From: JANXQG01 sp963775975
Lineage (GTDB): Bacteria; Planctomycetota; Planctomycetia; Pirellulales; Thermoguttaceae
Length of the DNA: 64,000 bases
Direction: 5' to 3'
NCBI GenBank assembly: GCA_963775975.1
Contig: CAVZKX010000002.1
Location: 3,224,001 to 3,288,000 of the forward strand
Below, one piece after another: positions 1 through 8,640 of the stretch. The notes below the pieces were generated by a model. The model did not search any database, had not been told where the DNA came from, and saw only the letters and a program-made list of their open reading frames with translations. Within the stretch, counting starts at the first letter, position 1; each line of letters opens with the position of its first letter. A program made the translations under genes and the position numbers.

Positions 1-63
1 TTGTATTATGCCAGCGACCGCACAGTTGTCCAAGGGGTGCGGGAATTAACGAGTATGCTATGA
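1..63 (+). CDS. C-terminal end of an upstream gene (partial)
   Basis: Frame 1 is open from the first base and ends in TGA at 61-63, giving about 20 residues that begin LYYASDRTVV. The stop overlaps the ATG of the next gene as ATGA, the arrangement seen in translationally coupled genes. Too little is visible to name the product, and the short open frame could be chance. Confidence 0.3.
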   Translation: MYYASDRTVVQGVRELTSML

Positions 64-1600
64 TTCTGGATGCGACATCTACGATTGATTTTGCTTTGCA
101 TTACGGGGTTCCTGCTCCAACCCATTTGCGGCATGCTGCCGACGGCAAGCTGTTACTGACGGTCGTCGACGCCGAGACCCATAAGCCAGTAGCCTGCCGG
201 ATGCATCTTGTCGGGCCGGGTGCTCGGCCCAAGCGGATCGAAGGCGCGCCGTTCTGGGGCGACCATTTTGTCTTTCCCGGCACAATCACACTCAATCTGC
301 CGGTCGGCCATTATACGTTCGAACTGGAACGAGGCCCGGAATACTACAACGTCACAGGCAACTTCATTATCGAACGATCCGCGGACGACACCAAACAGGT
401 TGAGCTGCGGAGGGTCGTCGACATGAGCAAGGAAGGCTGGTGGTCTGGCGATCTCAATTTCGCCGCGACGTCCGCGACATCAAATTGATCATGTCGGCCG
501 ACGACCTGCACGTCGCCGAAGCGACAACTTGGTGGAACGAGAAGAACGATCTGGCGGGCAAGAACTTGAAGCTGCCGAAGAACCGGCAGGTGACTTTCGA
601 TCAAGATCGGGTCTACGAGCTTTACGCCGGCGGCTACGCGCGCGGCGGAACCGAGTTGCTTTGCTTCCACTTGCCCGGCCCCGCGCCACTGCCAGCCGCG
701 ATCGATGAGTACCCGCCGTTGGCGAAGCACTTGATGTCGCTGCGGCAAGAGAACTCGGATCTCTGGATCGACGCGCCGGCGAGCTACGGCTGGGACTTGC
801 CGATTCTCGTGGCTAACGGTCTTATCGATTCCATCGAAGTAGCAAACGGGCATTTCTGCCGCAAGGCGATGCTGCCCGACACGAAGCTTGGCAAGCCACG
901 CAACATGGACCAATACGCCGGCCCCTTTGGCTATGCCCGTTGGTCGCAGGACGTTTACTTCAAGCTGCTGAACTGTGGGCTGCGGCTGCCGCCGACCGCC
1001 GGCAGCGGCAGCGGCGTGTCGCCCAATCCGGCCGGCTACAACCGCGTCTACGTGCATCTGGACGCCAGCTTCGACTTCGGGCAGTGGTGGAAAAATTTGA
1101 AAGCGGGGCAGGCGATCATCACCAACGGGCCGCTGCTCCGTGCAACCGTGGAGAATGAATTGCCGGGCCACACCTTTCGAGGCACCGAGGGGCAGGAACT
1201 CGAATTGCGGATCGGCATGACATTGACCACGCGCGAGCCAATCAGCTATTTGGAAATAGTCCAGGACGGACTGGTACGAGAATCGATCCGCTTTGAAGAC
1301 TACGTAAAAGCCGGCCGGCTGCCTCCGCTGCATTTCAAGCAAAGCGGCTGGTTCCTGTTGCGCGTCGTCGGTGAAGCTCCAGAGACCTATCGTTTTGCGA
1401 TGACGGCGCCTTTCTTCGTCGAGTTCGGCGGCAAGCCACGGATCAGCCGGAAATCGGCCCAGTTTTTCCTCGATTGGGTCTACGAGCGAGCCCGGCAAAT
1501 CCAGATCGCCGACGCACAACAGCGCCGCGAGGTGCTGGAATACCACCGCAAGGCGAGAAATTTCTGGAAGGGAATATTGGATAAGGCGAATGCGGAGTGA
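60..1600 (+). CDS. CehA/McbA-like metallohydrolase-family protein, frameshifted near 460
   Basis: Two overlapping frames form one protein: 60-488 carries the N-terminal beta-rich part and ends GWWSGDLN, while 440-1600 continues with DIKLIMSADDLHVA and EATTWWNEKN. In planctomycete relatives the GWWSGDLH-type motif runs straight into the DI-LIM-A-DLHVA motif, so one base appears to be missing around 455-470. The central part has the histidine- and aspartate-containing stretches typical of PHP/CehA-like hydrolases; the C-terminal part is beta-rich. No signal peptide is seen at this start. The substrate is unknown. The frameshift may be a sequencing indel or a real inactivating change. The family call comes from recognised motifs and is moderately secure. 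Confidence 0.6.
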
Positions 1601-1673
1601 ATATCCGTCAAAGTTTGCCCAGACTGCCAGCCGATAATTTGAAAACATCCCAATCTTCTCACGTTTAATTCCT

Positions 1674-2669
1674 ATGCCGCAAGACCTTCGCAAAGCCGCC
1701 GTTCTGTTGATGAGTTTGCCCGACGATCAGGCCGCTCAGTTGATGAGTAGGCTGGAGCCCAAGCAGGTCGAAGCGGTCTCGATCGAGATCGCCAAGCTGG
1801 GCTCCGTCACCGGCGACGAGCAGGAGTCCATCATTCAGGAGTTTGCCGGCGCCAATCCATCGAACATGGCGATGCGCGCGGGCGGCCTCGAACTGGCCAA
1901 GTCACTCGTGGAAAAAGCCCTCGGCAAGAGCGCCGGGCAAACCTTGGACAACGTCCGCCAGTCGATCGAAGCCCTGCCCTTCGGGTTTCTGCAAAAGGTC
2001 GATCATCAGAACCTTTTGACCTTTATCATGGACGAACACCCGCAGACGATCGCTCTTATCCTTTCGCACCTCCATCCGCAGCAGGCGGCGGAGATCATCA
2101 AGGGCCTGCCTGCTGAACGCCAGCTTTCAGTCATTCGCCGCGTGGCAACAATGGGGCAAACCAGCCCGGAGATCATCAAGGAAGTCGAGCGCGGCCTGGA
2201 GATCCGCATGTCGAGCGTCGTCAGCCAGCAATTCGAGAAGGCGGGCGGCGTGCCGAACGTGGCCAACATGCTCAACGTGATCGACCGAGCCACGGAGCGC
2301 AGTCTGCTGGAGAACCTTTCCCACGAAGATCCGGAACTGGTCGAAGAAATCCGCCGCCTGATGTTCGTTTTCGACGACATCAACAACTTCGGCAACAAGG
2401 AAATCCAATCGCTGTTGAAGAACGTCGACAACTCGCAATGGGCAATGGCATTGAAAGGCGCGAGCCCCGAGTTGAAGGAGAAGATTCTCGCCAACATGTC
2501 GAAGCGCGCCGCCGACATGCTCCGCGAAGAGATGGAGTATCTCGGCCCGGTGAAACTCTCCGCCGTCGAGCAGGTGCAGCAGCAGATCGTCGACATCGTC
2601 CGCCGTCTCGAAGACGCCGGCGAACTCAACACGCACGCCGACGAGCACGAAGAGCAGCTCGTCAGTTGA
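1674..2669 (+). CDS. fliG: flagellar motor switch protein FliG
   Basis: FliG, part of the C-ring that sets flagellar rotation direction and transmits torque from the stator. The 331-residue length is normal for the family. The N-terminal domain starts at RKAAVLLMSLPDD, the middle domain carries the conserved EHPQ at residues 121-124 (EHPQTIALILSHL), and the C-terminal torque domain contains MFVFDDINNFGNKEIQSLL with its conserved charged residues. No other flagellar gene is nearby, so fliG stands alone here, which is common in planctomycetes with scattered motility genes. It converges on the SHD1 gene with only 12 nt between the stops. Confidence 0.95.
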   Translation: MPQDLRKAAVLLMSLPDDQAAQLMSRLEPKQVEAVSIEIAKLGSVTGDEQESIIQEFAGANPSNMAMRAGGLELAKSLVEKALGKSAGQTLDNVRQSIEALPFGFLQKVDHQNLLTFIMDEHPQTIALILSHLHPQQAAEIIKGLPAERQLSVIRRVATMGQTSPEIIKEVERGLEIRMSSVVSQQFEKAGGVPNVANMLNVIDRATERSLLENLSHEDPELVEEIRRLMFVFDDINNFGNKEIQSLLKNVDNSQWAMALKGASPELKEKILANMSKRAADMLREEMEYLGPVKLSAVEQVQQQIVDIVRRLEDAGELNTHADEHEEQLVS

Positions 2670-2681
2670 GCAAGTGCGCGT

Positions 2682-3686
2682 TTATGACCTCTTGAATATC
2701 CTCACCAGAACGCTGACGCCTAAGGCAATCAGAGTGCCGGTCCCCGCAAGCGAGCCGTAGAAATACGCGCCTGCGTACGCCGTCTTGCCATTGGTCTGGT
2801 CGTAAGCGAGATACGTGCCGCAACTTGGACAGCGGTCGCCGGCCGTGACGCTGCTGGGAAGAACCGCTCCGCACTTGGAACACTTCTTTACCATGACCTG
2901 CTGGAAAGCCGGCTGATTGTTCGAAAACGAAGGCGGCATGTTCGGCTCTGGCATGGGCGGCGCTTGCACCGGCGCGGGGAACGACGGCGCGACCATTGGC
3001 GGAGGTTGGTATGGCGCCGGCCGAATCGGCGCCGGAGTCGGAATCGTGGGAAACCTGAACTCAGGCATTCGGGGCATGGCTGGCATTGCGGGAATCATCG
3101 GCGGCGCGTGTGCGAACTGAGGCGCCGCGGGAGCGGGCTGAGGAATTACCGGCGCCACTTCCGCCGGCACCTTGTCGCCTTCGCCCCGTCCTGTCATTTC
3201 CGTGCGAACAAAGCGCTGGTCCGCAAGGCTGAACTTGTCGAAGGGGAACGTTGTGCGCTTCCCCTTGAAGTGCAGGACAACATTGGCGTCTTCGATGCCG
3301 ATGAAGCGGGCCTGGATGGATCGCCCTTGAATGTCGGTCCACTTCCGCTCCGGGCCAGGCTTCGGATCGTTCGCGGCGGCGGCATCCTTTCCGTCAGAAC
3401 CAGCCTCGGCAGCGGAATCCGGGGCCGCCGGCTTCTTTTTCGCCGGCAATTGGCTGCCCAGCCCCTTCGCTTCCAACTGCTCGCGGACGAAGTCTTGATC
3501 GTCCTCAACCAGGTGGCCAAAAGGGACTTGGACCATGCGGCCGGCGACGTTGATTACGACCTTTCCCTTGAGCACGCGGACGAACTCGCCTTCGACCGTA
3601 TGGCCCTCGGTATCGTTCCACGTGCGCGCGAAGGCGGGAAACGCCAATGCGAGAAGGCAGGCAGCCAAACATACGCAACGGCACAT
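2682..3686 (-). CDS. SHD1-domain secreted/membrane protein with zinc ribbon (paralogue 1)
   Basis: 334 residues. A signal peptide (MCRCVCLAACLLALAFPAFA) is followed by two SHD1 (SLA1 homology domain 1)-type repeats, the first starting RTWNDTEGHTVEGEF and the second RKWTDIQGRSIQARF. Then come a long proline/alanine-rich linker, a CxxC...CxxC zinc ribbon (CSKCGAVLPSS...CPSCG) and a C-terminal membrane segment. AAGGAG stands upstream of the ATG. SHD1 is a small domain otherwise known from eukaryotic endocytic adaptors and is abundant in planctomycetes; its bacterial role is not established. The next gene on this strand (3792-4904) has the same layout, so the two look like a tandem duplication. 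Confidence 0.75.
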   Translation of the reverse strand: MCRCVCLAACLLALAFPAFARTWNDTEGHTVEGEFVRVLKGKVVINVAGRMVQVPFGHLVEDDQDFVREQLEAKGLGSQLPAKKKPAAPDSAAEAGSDGKDAAAANDPKPGPERKWTDIQGRSIQARFIGIEDANVVLHFKGKRTTFPFDKFSLADQRFVRTEMTGRGEGDKVPAEVAPVIPQPAPAAPQFAHAPPMIPAMPAMPRMPEFRFPTIPTPAPIRPAPYQPPPMVAPSFPAPVQAPPMPEPNMPPSFSNNQPAFQQVMVKKCSKCGAVLPSSVTAGDRCPSCGTYLAYDQTNGKTAYAGAYFYGSLAGTGTLIALGVSVLVRIFKRS

Positions 3687-3736
3687 CGCTACTTTCTCCT
3701 TAGTTAATGCCTGCGAGGTGAACGAGCCATTTGGTT

Positions 3737-3790
3737 GTGGGGCAGATTGCTAATCTGCCAGATGAAAGCAGGTTGGAAACCTGCCCCACG
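3737..3790. repeat. intergenic palindromic repeat, family B
   Basis: Begins GTGGGGCAGATTGCTAATCT and ends AACCTGCCCCACG; the outer GTGGGGCAG pairs with CTGCCCCAC. Near-identical copies lie at 14223-14307, 26212-26259, 33803-33853 and 35133-35185, all between genes. Internally it carries two smaller dyads (GCAGATTGC/AATCTGC and CAGGTT/AACCTG). Confidence 0.85.
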
Positions 3791-3791
3791 G

Positions 3792-4904
3792 CTACTGCTG
3801 GGCATACGAACGGATTCGAAAAACGGCCACCGCAATCACACAGCATAGCGACGCAAGTCCGACGGGCGCACCGAGAGACCTGAATGTGGACGACACTTCG
3901 CGCCGAGGACCTTGTTCGGTGTCGTCGAATTGCAGGTAAGCGCCGCAGTTGGGGCACGTGTCGCCCGCCTGTATCGAGTCCGGCAACTTGCTCCGGCATG
4001 CCGTACAGATCTTGCTTTTGACGGGCGGCATCGATACCACACTTTGCGGCGCGGCAAGCGGCTGTTTCGCCGCGGCATTCGTCTTCGCCGGCGGCGCGGC
4101 TGTCGCCTTCGCCTGCGCGATTTGTGTCGGCGCGGGATGCCCAGTGTGCGAAGGTTCAACCGGCGGATGCGCGGCAAGCGGACGCTCAGCGGCCGGATGC
4201 CCGGTCGAAGGAACCACAGTCGGCGGAATCACAATCAACGGCTTCGCAGACTCCGGGTGTGCCGGCTCTGTCGGTTTGACTGCTGACGCGACTGCCGACG
4301 GCTGGGCCGGCGTGGGCGCAGGATTCGCAGGCGGATTAGGAGTTGGTGAATTGGCTTTAGTCGGATTCTTCGCAATCTTTGACGGGTCCGATTTCGGATG
4401 AGTATTCGGCTGAGGCTCGGCAGGCACCTTGTCTGGCTCGCCGCGATCTGTCATTACCTTGCGAATGTAATCCCGGTCTTCGGGGCTAAAATCTCTGAAT
4501 GGACGCCGCATGTTTGCCAACATGTCATTTTGTTGTACTAGCAGAACGACTTTATTACCGTCCATGTCCATCAAGCGGCCCTTTGCGGCCTTGCCATTTT
4601 TGTCCTTCCACGACCGTTCGTCGACTTCAGCCGCAGTCTTCTTTTGCGCGGTCACCTGCTCTTGCTCGTATTTCTTGTCGTCAAAGCTCAGTTTGGAAAG
4701 TTGATACTTGTGTTCCTTCCCGCGCACCGACAGAATGACGACAGCCACCGGTTGCATTTTGCCGCTTTTCGCCTTAATTTGATCGTGCCCTTCCCTGATG
4801 AAATCGCCGTCCACTTGCTTGCCATCGATGAGCCACGTGTGCGCAAATGCCGGCGACGCCGCAGCAAAAAGCAAGATCACAGCCAACCTGCAAGAGCGGT
4901 TCAT
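3792..4904 (-). CDS. SHD1-domain secreted/membrane protein with zinc ribbon (paralogue 2)
   Basis: 370 residues from the ATG at 4904, chosen because GAGGAG lies just upstream and the N-terminus MNRSCRLAVILLFAAASPAF is a clean signal peptide; the frame is open further upstream but that extension is unlike protein. Two SHD1-like repeats (starting HTWLIDGKQVDGDF and RSWKDKNGKAAKGRL) are followed by a long Pro/Ala/Thr-rich low-complexity linker, a zinc ribbon (CTACRSKLP...CPNCG) and a C-terminal membrane segment. The domain order matches the neighbouring 2682-3686 gene. The linker is much less conserved than the ends, as expected for a spacer. Confidence 0.75.
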   Translation of the reverse strand: MNRSCRLAVILLFAAASPAFAHTWLIDGKQVDGDFIREGHDQIKAKSGKMQPVAVVILSVRGKEHKYQLSKLSFDDKKYEQEQVTAQKKTAAEVDERSWKDKNGKAAKGRLMDMDGNKVVLLVQQNDMLANMRRPFRDFSPEDRDYIRKVMTDRGEPDKVPAEPQPNTHPKSDPSKIAKNPTKANSPTPNPPANPAPTPAQPSAVASAVKPTEPAHPESAKPLIVIPPTVVPSTGHPAAERPLAAHPPVEPSHTGHPAPTQIAQAKATAAPPAKTNAAAKQPLAAPQSVVSMPPVKSKICTACRSKLPDSIQAGDTCPNCGAYLQFDDTEQGPRREVSSTFRSLGAPVGLASLCCVIAVAVFRIRSYAQQ

Positions 4905-5283
4905 ATTGGGCTCCTCGCGAATGCGAAGCCGGTCGCGCCAAAGCGCCACACGGTAAGTGCCAAAATCATAATCCACCCTAATTCTAATCGATTTTGCATG
5001 GCTGTCAATCTGGCGGAAAGGCCCCAGATTGACCTCGTGACGACGCTCCGCGTCGTCACGCATAATGCGGCCGCTCTGCGGCCTCGTAACCGGAACGGCT
5101 TTGGACGTACAGGAAGACTTCGGGGCCGCCGTGCGGCCGGGACGCCCGTTCCCACGCGGAGCGTGGGAACGAGGACGCCGGAGCCTCCCGGCGGCGCAGG
5201 TTTTCTGCTATGATGTCGTCCCATATTTTTGCCTGATCGCGGACTGTTTGCGACATGATTCGTTGCTGAAAAGGGAGATTAAG
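4905..5283. other. intergenic region with two palindromes
   Basis: The 379 nt between the divergent SHD1 and pgk genes hold a perfect 11-bp-arm palindrome at 5036-5060 (CGTGACGACGC, TCC, GCGTCGTCACG) and a family-A palindrome at 5147-5171. No gene was recognised. A possible -10 (TATGAT, about 5209) lies upstream of pgk without a clear -35. Confidence 0.6.
5147..5171. repeat. intergenic palindromic repeat, family A
   Basis: CGTTCCCACGC, a GGA loop, then GCGTGGGAACG: perfect 11-bp arms. The same element recurs at 18191-18215, 18275-18299, 57392-57416 and 57476-57500, and in degenerate form at 31473-31495. Confidence 0.9.
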
Positions 5284-6681
5284 ATGGCTATTACCGCTGA
5301 TAAACTCGTATGCTTTGCCCGCGGCGTGCTGGGGGACGATCCCAGCGTGCCCAAGCTGCCGGTGGAGAAATACCTGGAGGCGATTCCCCGCCTCGATTCG
5401 CTCGCCGATCTGCCCAGCGGCACGCCCGTCCTCATCCGCGGCGACGTGGATGCCAAGCCGGGCGCGAAGGTGGGCGAAGGCGATATCCGCCTCCGCTCGA
5501 TGAAAGGCACCCTCGATTTTGCGCGAAAGCACGGCTGGAAAACCATCATCTTCGGACACATCGGCCGCGAGCCGGAGAAGTCGCTCAACAAGGTCGCCGC
5601 GCGGCTGGGCGAGATCCTGGGCTGTAAGGTCGAATTCATCGCCGATTGGCTCGACTCGGCGACGACGACGATCAAGGACGAAGTCAGCGAGGCGATCGCG
5701 GCCGCCGCGCCGGGCAGCGTGATTATGCTGGAGAACACGCGGAAGTACGACATCGAGCGCGTGCTCTGGAAGGCCAAGCCGGCCGACTTGCCCAAGCTGG
5801 CCGACAAACTGGCCAAGTTGGCCAACGAGTTCGCGGCGAAGGTCGCCAAGGTCTATATCCACGAAGCATTCTCGGCGGGCAGCCTCGACGCATCGAGCGT
5901 GATCGTTCCGGCCGCAATGGACCGCGTCGCCTTGGGCGAATACGAGGCCGAGCAATTCGACGTGCAACTCCGCGACTGTCTCGCCGCGCAGCTTGTGATC
6001 TTCAGCGGGCTGAAGGCCGACAAGCTGGACGACATGGAAGCCATGATCGCCCGCGGCAAGATCCGGCTGGTGATTTCGGCCGGCGCGCTTTCGGGCTCGC
6101 TCCGCAAAGCGGCCGCCGAATTGGATGGCAAGGACGTTTGCCTGGGCGTGGCCGAAGATCCGGCCCACGCCGATAAGCCCTACTTTGTGCCCCGCTTTCG
6201 CATCGACCAGGCGAAGAAGATGCTCGCCGAAGGCCGCGCCAAGGGCATCGAGTTCGTGCTGCCGATCGACTTCGTCATTCAGGACGGCAGCGTCGTCACG
6301 ACGCTCGGCCCGGCCGACGAGCAATTTGACGTTGGCCCGGCGAGTAACAAGCTTTTCGCCGACACGGTGACGCGGTTCATCGAGCAGCATAAGAACGACA
6401 AGCCGCCGGCTGTGGCGTTTCATAACGGCGTGTTCGGCATGTTCGAGGACCCGCGGTTCGAGAACGGGACGAAGAACTTCGTGCCGCAGTTGAAGCGGAT
6501 GAAGGACGCGGGCATCAAGGTCTACATCGGCGGCGGCGAGGGCGGCACCTCGCTGGAGCGCTACGGCCAGCCCGACTGGGTGACGTATGTCTTCACCGCC
6601 GGCGGCACGGTGCTGAACGCGCTGGGCAGCGAGCCGGTGCCGTATCTGGTGGCGCTGATGTTGGCGGGGAGGAAGCGGTGA
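5284..6681 (+). CDS. pgk: divergent phosphoglycerate kinase-family protein
   Basis: 465 residues from the ATG at 5284 (GGGAGA upstream); the frame is open back to 5065 but that part is repeat sequence. The PGK landmarks are present in altered form: VLIRGDVDAKPG in place of the RVDFNVP motif, FGHIGRE for the HLGR motif, LENTRKYD for ENLRF, HEAFSAGSLDAS in place of NDAFGTAHRAHAS, and GGGEGGTSLERYG for the GGGDT loop. The usual function is 1,3-bisphosphoglycerate/ADP exchange in glycolysis. Losing the canonical AHRAHAS segment and being about 70 residues longer than standard PGK (near 395) make substrate specificity uncertain. It could be the housekeeping enzyme of this lineage or a paralogue. 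Confidence 0.75.
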   Translation: MAITADKLVCFARGVLGDDPSVPKLPVEKYLEAIPRLDSLADLPSGTPVLIRGDVDAKPGAKVGEGDIRLRSMKGTLDFARKHGWKTIIFGHIGREPEKSLNKVAARLGEILGCKVEFIADWLDSATTTIKDEVSEAIAAAAPGSVIMLENTRKYDIERVLWKAKPADLPKLADKLAKLANEFAAKVAKVYIHEAFSAGSLDASSVIVPAAMDRVALGEYEAEQFDVQLRDCLAAQLVIFSGLKADKLDDMEAMIARGKIRLVISAGALSGSLRKAAAELDGKDVCLGVAEDPAHADKPYFVPRFRIDQAKKMLAEGRAKGIEFVLPIDFVIQDGSVVTTLGPADEQFDVGPASNKLFADTVTRFIEQHKNDKPPAVAFHNGVFGMFEDPRFENGTKNFVPQLKRMKDAGIKVYIGGGEGGTSLERYGQPDWVTYVFTAGGTVLNALGSEPVPYLVALMLAGRKR

Positions 6682-6743
6682 AGGGGTGGTCAACACCGAT
6701 TGTAGCAAGGCATATCTAGCCGCAGAGCGGCGGTAGTCAGTAG

Positions 6744-6875
6744 CCAGGGCGCGAGCCCCTGGAATCGGGAACGTAGCGATTTGAACGAAGCCGCGAAGCG
6801 GCGACAGAATTCTTTCGCCCCTGCGGGGCTAGCCTGTGTTTTCACGGATCTTCTCCCAGGGGCTAGCGCCCCTGG
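6744..6875. repeat. intergenic palindromic repeats, family C
   Basis: Copies at 6744-6762 (CCAGGGGC-type arms around GCGAG) and 6856-6875 (CCAGGGGC, TAGC, GCCCCTGG), with a related CCCCTGCGGGGCTAG between them; a further copy (AAGGG...CCCTT) is at 7243-7261. Together with 6682-7555 they fill an 870-nt stretch that has no convincing long gene. Confidence 0.7.
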
Positions 6876-6999
6876 CTATTTTCTTGCGTCCCTCCGGGAC
6901 TAATTCCACGGTCGTCATCTCAGCCTCTTTGCTTCCACCGGCCAGGAACTTCAGGCGGCCGGTGGCAAGCGAAATCTTCTTTTTAGATTCTTCGTTCAT
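6829..6999 (-). CDS. possible 56-residue small protein running into a repeat
   Basis: ATG at 6999 is preceded by GGGAGGAAAT, an unusually good ribosome binding site. The product begins MNEESKKKISLATGRLKFLA, is lysine/glutamate-rich and has no membrane segment. Its last third (IARGASPWEK) is encoded by the family-C palindrome at 6856-6875, so the original C-terminus may have been replaced by the repeat. I do not recognise a family. Confidence 0.35.
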   Translation of the reverse strand: MNEESKKKISLATGRLKFLAGGSKEAEMTTVELVPEGRKKIARGASPWEKIRENTG

Positions 7000-7060
7000 G
7001 ATTTCCTCCCGTTTTCCAGGGGTTTTGCAGGGTCGTTCGGGAGTAGGCGCAGGGCAGAAG

Positions 7061-7137
7061 TTGAGTAGGAGTTCAGTAGGAGTTCAGAAGGAAGGCAGTA
7101 GGATGCGAGTACGATTTGAGTAGGGCTGGAGTAGGAA
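7061..7137. repeat. 11-bp degenerate tandem repeat (7 units)
   Basis: Seven consecutive 11-nt units without gaps: TTGAGTAGGAG, TTCAGTAGGAG, TTCAGAAGGAA, GGCAGTAGGAT, GCGAGTACGAT, TTGAGTAGGGC, TGGAGTAGGAA. The AGTAGGA core is nearly invariant. Each unit is close to one helical turn. It lies between the small ORF ending at 6829 and a family-C repeat. Confidence 0.75.
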
Positions 7138-7555
7138 ATACGTCTTGTGGTGGTTGTTGTGATCGTGGCGTTCGTCATTGGGGTGGAGTGGAAATTGTAT
7201 GGTCGTTCGGCGCTCAGCCGCAGACCGGCGACAGTTAACAGCCAAGGGCTTGCGCCCCTTGCTAGCGACTTTCGTTCTCCCATGACTAGCTCACGTGATT
7301 CTCATGTCTGTATATGTTAACACATCTAAACGTCAGAATATATAGACGCTTTAAACTCCGGAATTATTCCCCGGTTCCGCGCGGAATTCCGCAATTCTTG
7401 GCTTCGCGACCCAAGTCATTGGTGTACAAGTGCTTAGACATCAAAAAACTTTTGCGGCGGGCGAAATTGGGGTGCTCGCATCGACAGGCGGCTGGCTGCT
7501 TGACACGTCAGGGATTTATGGGATGCTACCAATAGGGGAAAACGCGGGGTGGAGG

Positions 7556-8171
7556 ATGGGAAAGCGCGCTGACTATAGAACGGCCGAAAGGCGACGAAAG
7601 CGCGGCCTAGACCCTGGTCGAACTGCTCGTCGTGCTGGCCATCATCGGCACATTGCTGGGCCTTCTCGTGCCCGCTATCTTTTATGCGATCGAACGCTCC
7701 AGGCGTGCGGCCTGCGAGAACAATCTGCGGCAAATGATCGTCGCACGCCGGCTAATGAACGAACTCGGGTCCTACCATCTCCTGCCGCCGCGTCCCGCGC
7801 CGAATACGGCGGACAGTTTCTTTATCGAGCTCCTGCCCTATCTCGACGAGAAGGCTCTCGCCAAGGAGATCGCCGCGAATCCGACGCTCGACCCGGCGAA
7901 GTTGGCGCCCGGCGCTCGTCGCCGGCCGAGGGTTTTGACTTGTCCGTCGGCCCCGGACCTTGAGAGCACAGTCCCTACGGTCCCGGCGGCGCACTACACG
8001 CCGTCGGGCGACGTTCCTTACGGCTTTCTCAAACCCTCGCTCGTCCGCTCGGGGCTGCCCGACAATTATGAGGCAAACAATCAAGGGCCGCATGCCGGCG
8101 GTTTCAACGTGGGCTACGACGGCGGTGAACTCGGCGGATCGGTCCAATTTGTTAAGGGCGGCGGGCCATAG
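7556..8171 (+). CDS. type II secretion-like prepilin (DUF1559-related), frameshifted near 7608
   Basis: An ATG at 7556 with GGTGGAGG upstream opens a short basic leader, MGKRADYRTAERRRKRGL, whose frame then runs off. One base later the prepilin helix continues in the next frame as TLVELLVVLAIIGTLLGLL. Removing one A in CCTAGACC would give RGLTLVELL, a normal prepilin peptidase site (cleavage after Gly). The mature part is about 175 residues, shorter than typical DUF1559 proteins. It ends with HAGGFNVGYDGG, which resembles the H-X9-DG motif but has one residue fewer between H and DG. A pseudopilin role in a planctomycete type II-like system is inferred. Confidence 0.6.
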
Positions 8172-8200
8172 TTTTGGACCTTTGCTGTAAGAGCCGTGAA

Positions 8201-8229
8201 TTGCCTAACGCCGCGAGGGCCTATATATT
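8201..8229 (+). promoter_or_regulatory. putative sigma70-type promoter of the STAS-like gene
   Basis: TTGCCT at 8201-8206 and TATATT at 8224-8229 with a 17-nt spacer, 45 nt upstream of the ATG at 8275. Spacing and -10 fit the consensus well; no experimental support. Confidence 0.4.
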
Positions 8230-8274
8230 GATTCGTATTCCAATTCTCCCCGCGCCAATAAGGAGGAACCTGCC

Positions 8275-8640
8275 ATGATCGAAGTTTTGACCGGATTACC
8301 CGCCCATACCATCGGTTTCAAGCTCAGCGGCAAACTGCACGACGAGGATTATAAGACGTTCGTTCCGCTGGTGGACGCGGAGATCGCCAAGGAAGGCAAA
8401 ACCAGCGTGCTGGCGCAGTTTCACGATTTCCACGGCTGGGACGCCAAGGCGCTGTGGGACGACATCAAGTTCTCCACCACGCATTGCACGAAGATCAAGC
8501 GGATCGCGCTGGTTGGCGAAAGCTCCTGGCAAAAGTGGATGGCAACGGTCTGCAAACCGTTCACGATGGCGAAGATCCGCTACTTTGACGCCTCGCAGTT
8601 TGACGCGGCGAAGTCGTGGCTCGCCGAAGAGGCCGCCTAA
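8275..8640 (+). CDS. SpoIIAA-like (STAS/SEC14 type) protein
   Basis: 121 residues, cytosolic, single domain. It begins MIEVLTGLPAHTIGFKLSGK and contains KRIALVGESSWQKWM and a C-terminal FDAAKSWLAEE, matching the small stand-alone SpoIIAA-like family (formerly DUF3478). AAGGAGGAA sits 7 nt before the ATG. These proteins have a STAS fold but lack a known partner kinase, and their role is not established. It appears monocistronic with its own promoter. Confidence 0.75.
   Translation: MIEVLTGLPAHTIGFKLSGKLHDEDYKTFVPLVDAEIAKEGKTSVLAQFHDFHGWDAKALWDDIKFSTTHCTKIKRIALVGESSWQKWMATVCKPFTMAKIRYFDASQFDAAKSWLAEEAA

Noticed and set aside
344..1693. 449-codon open frame on the minus strand
   Set aside because: Antisense of the CehA-like gene; low-complexity Arg/Leu/Val composition typical of GC-rich shadow frames and no recognisable motif.
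5056..6708. 550-codon minus-strand open frame
   Set aside because: Antisense of pgk; His/Arg-rich, no domain, explained by third-position GC bias.
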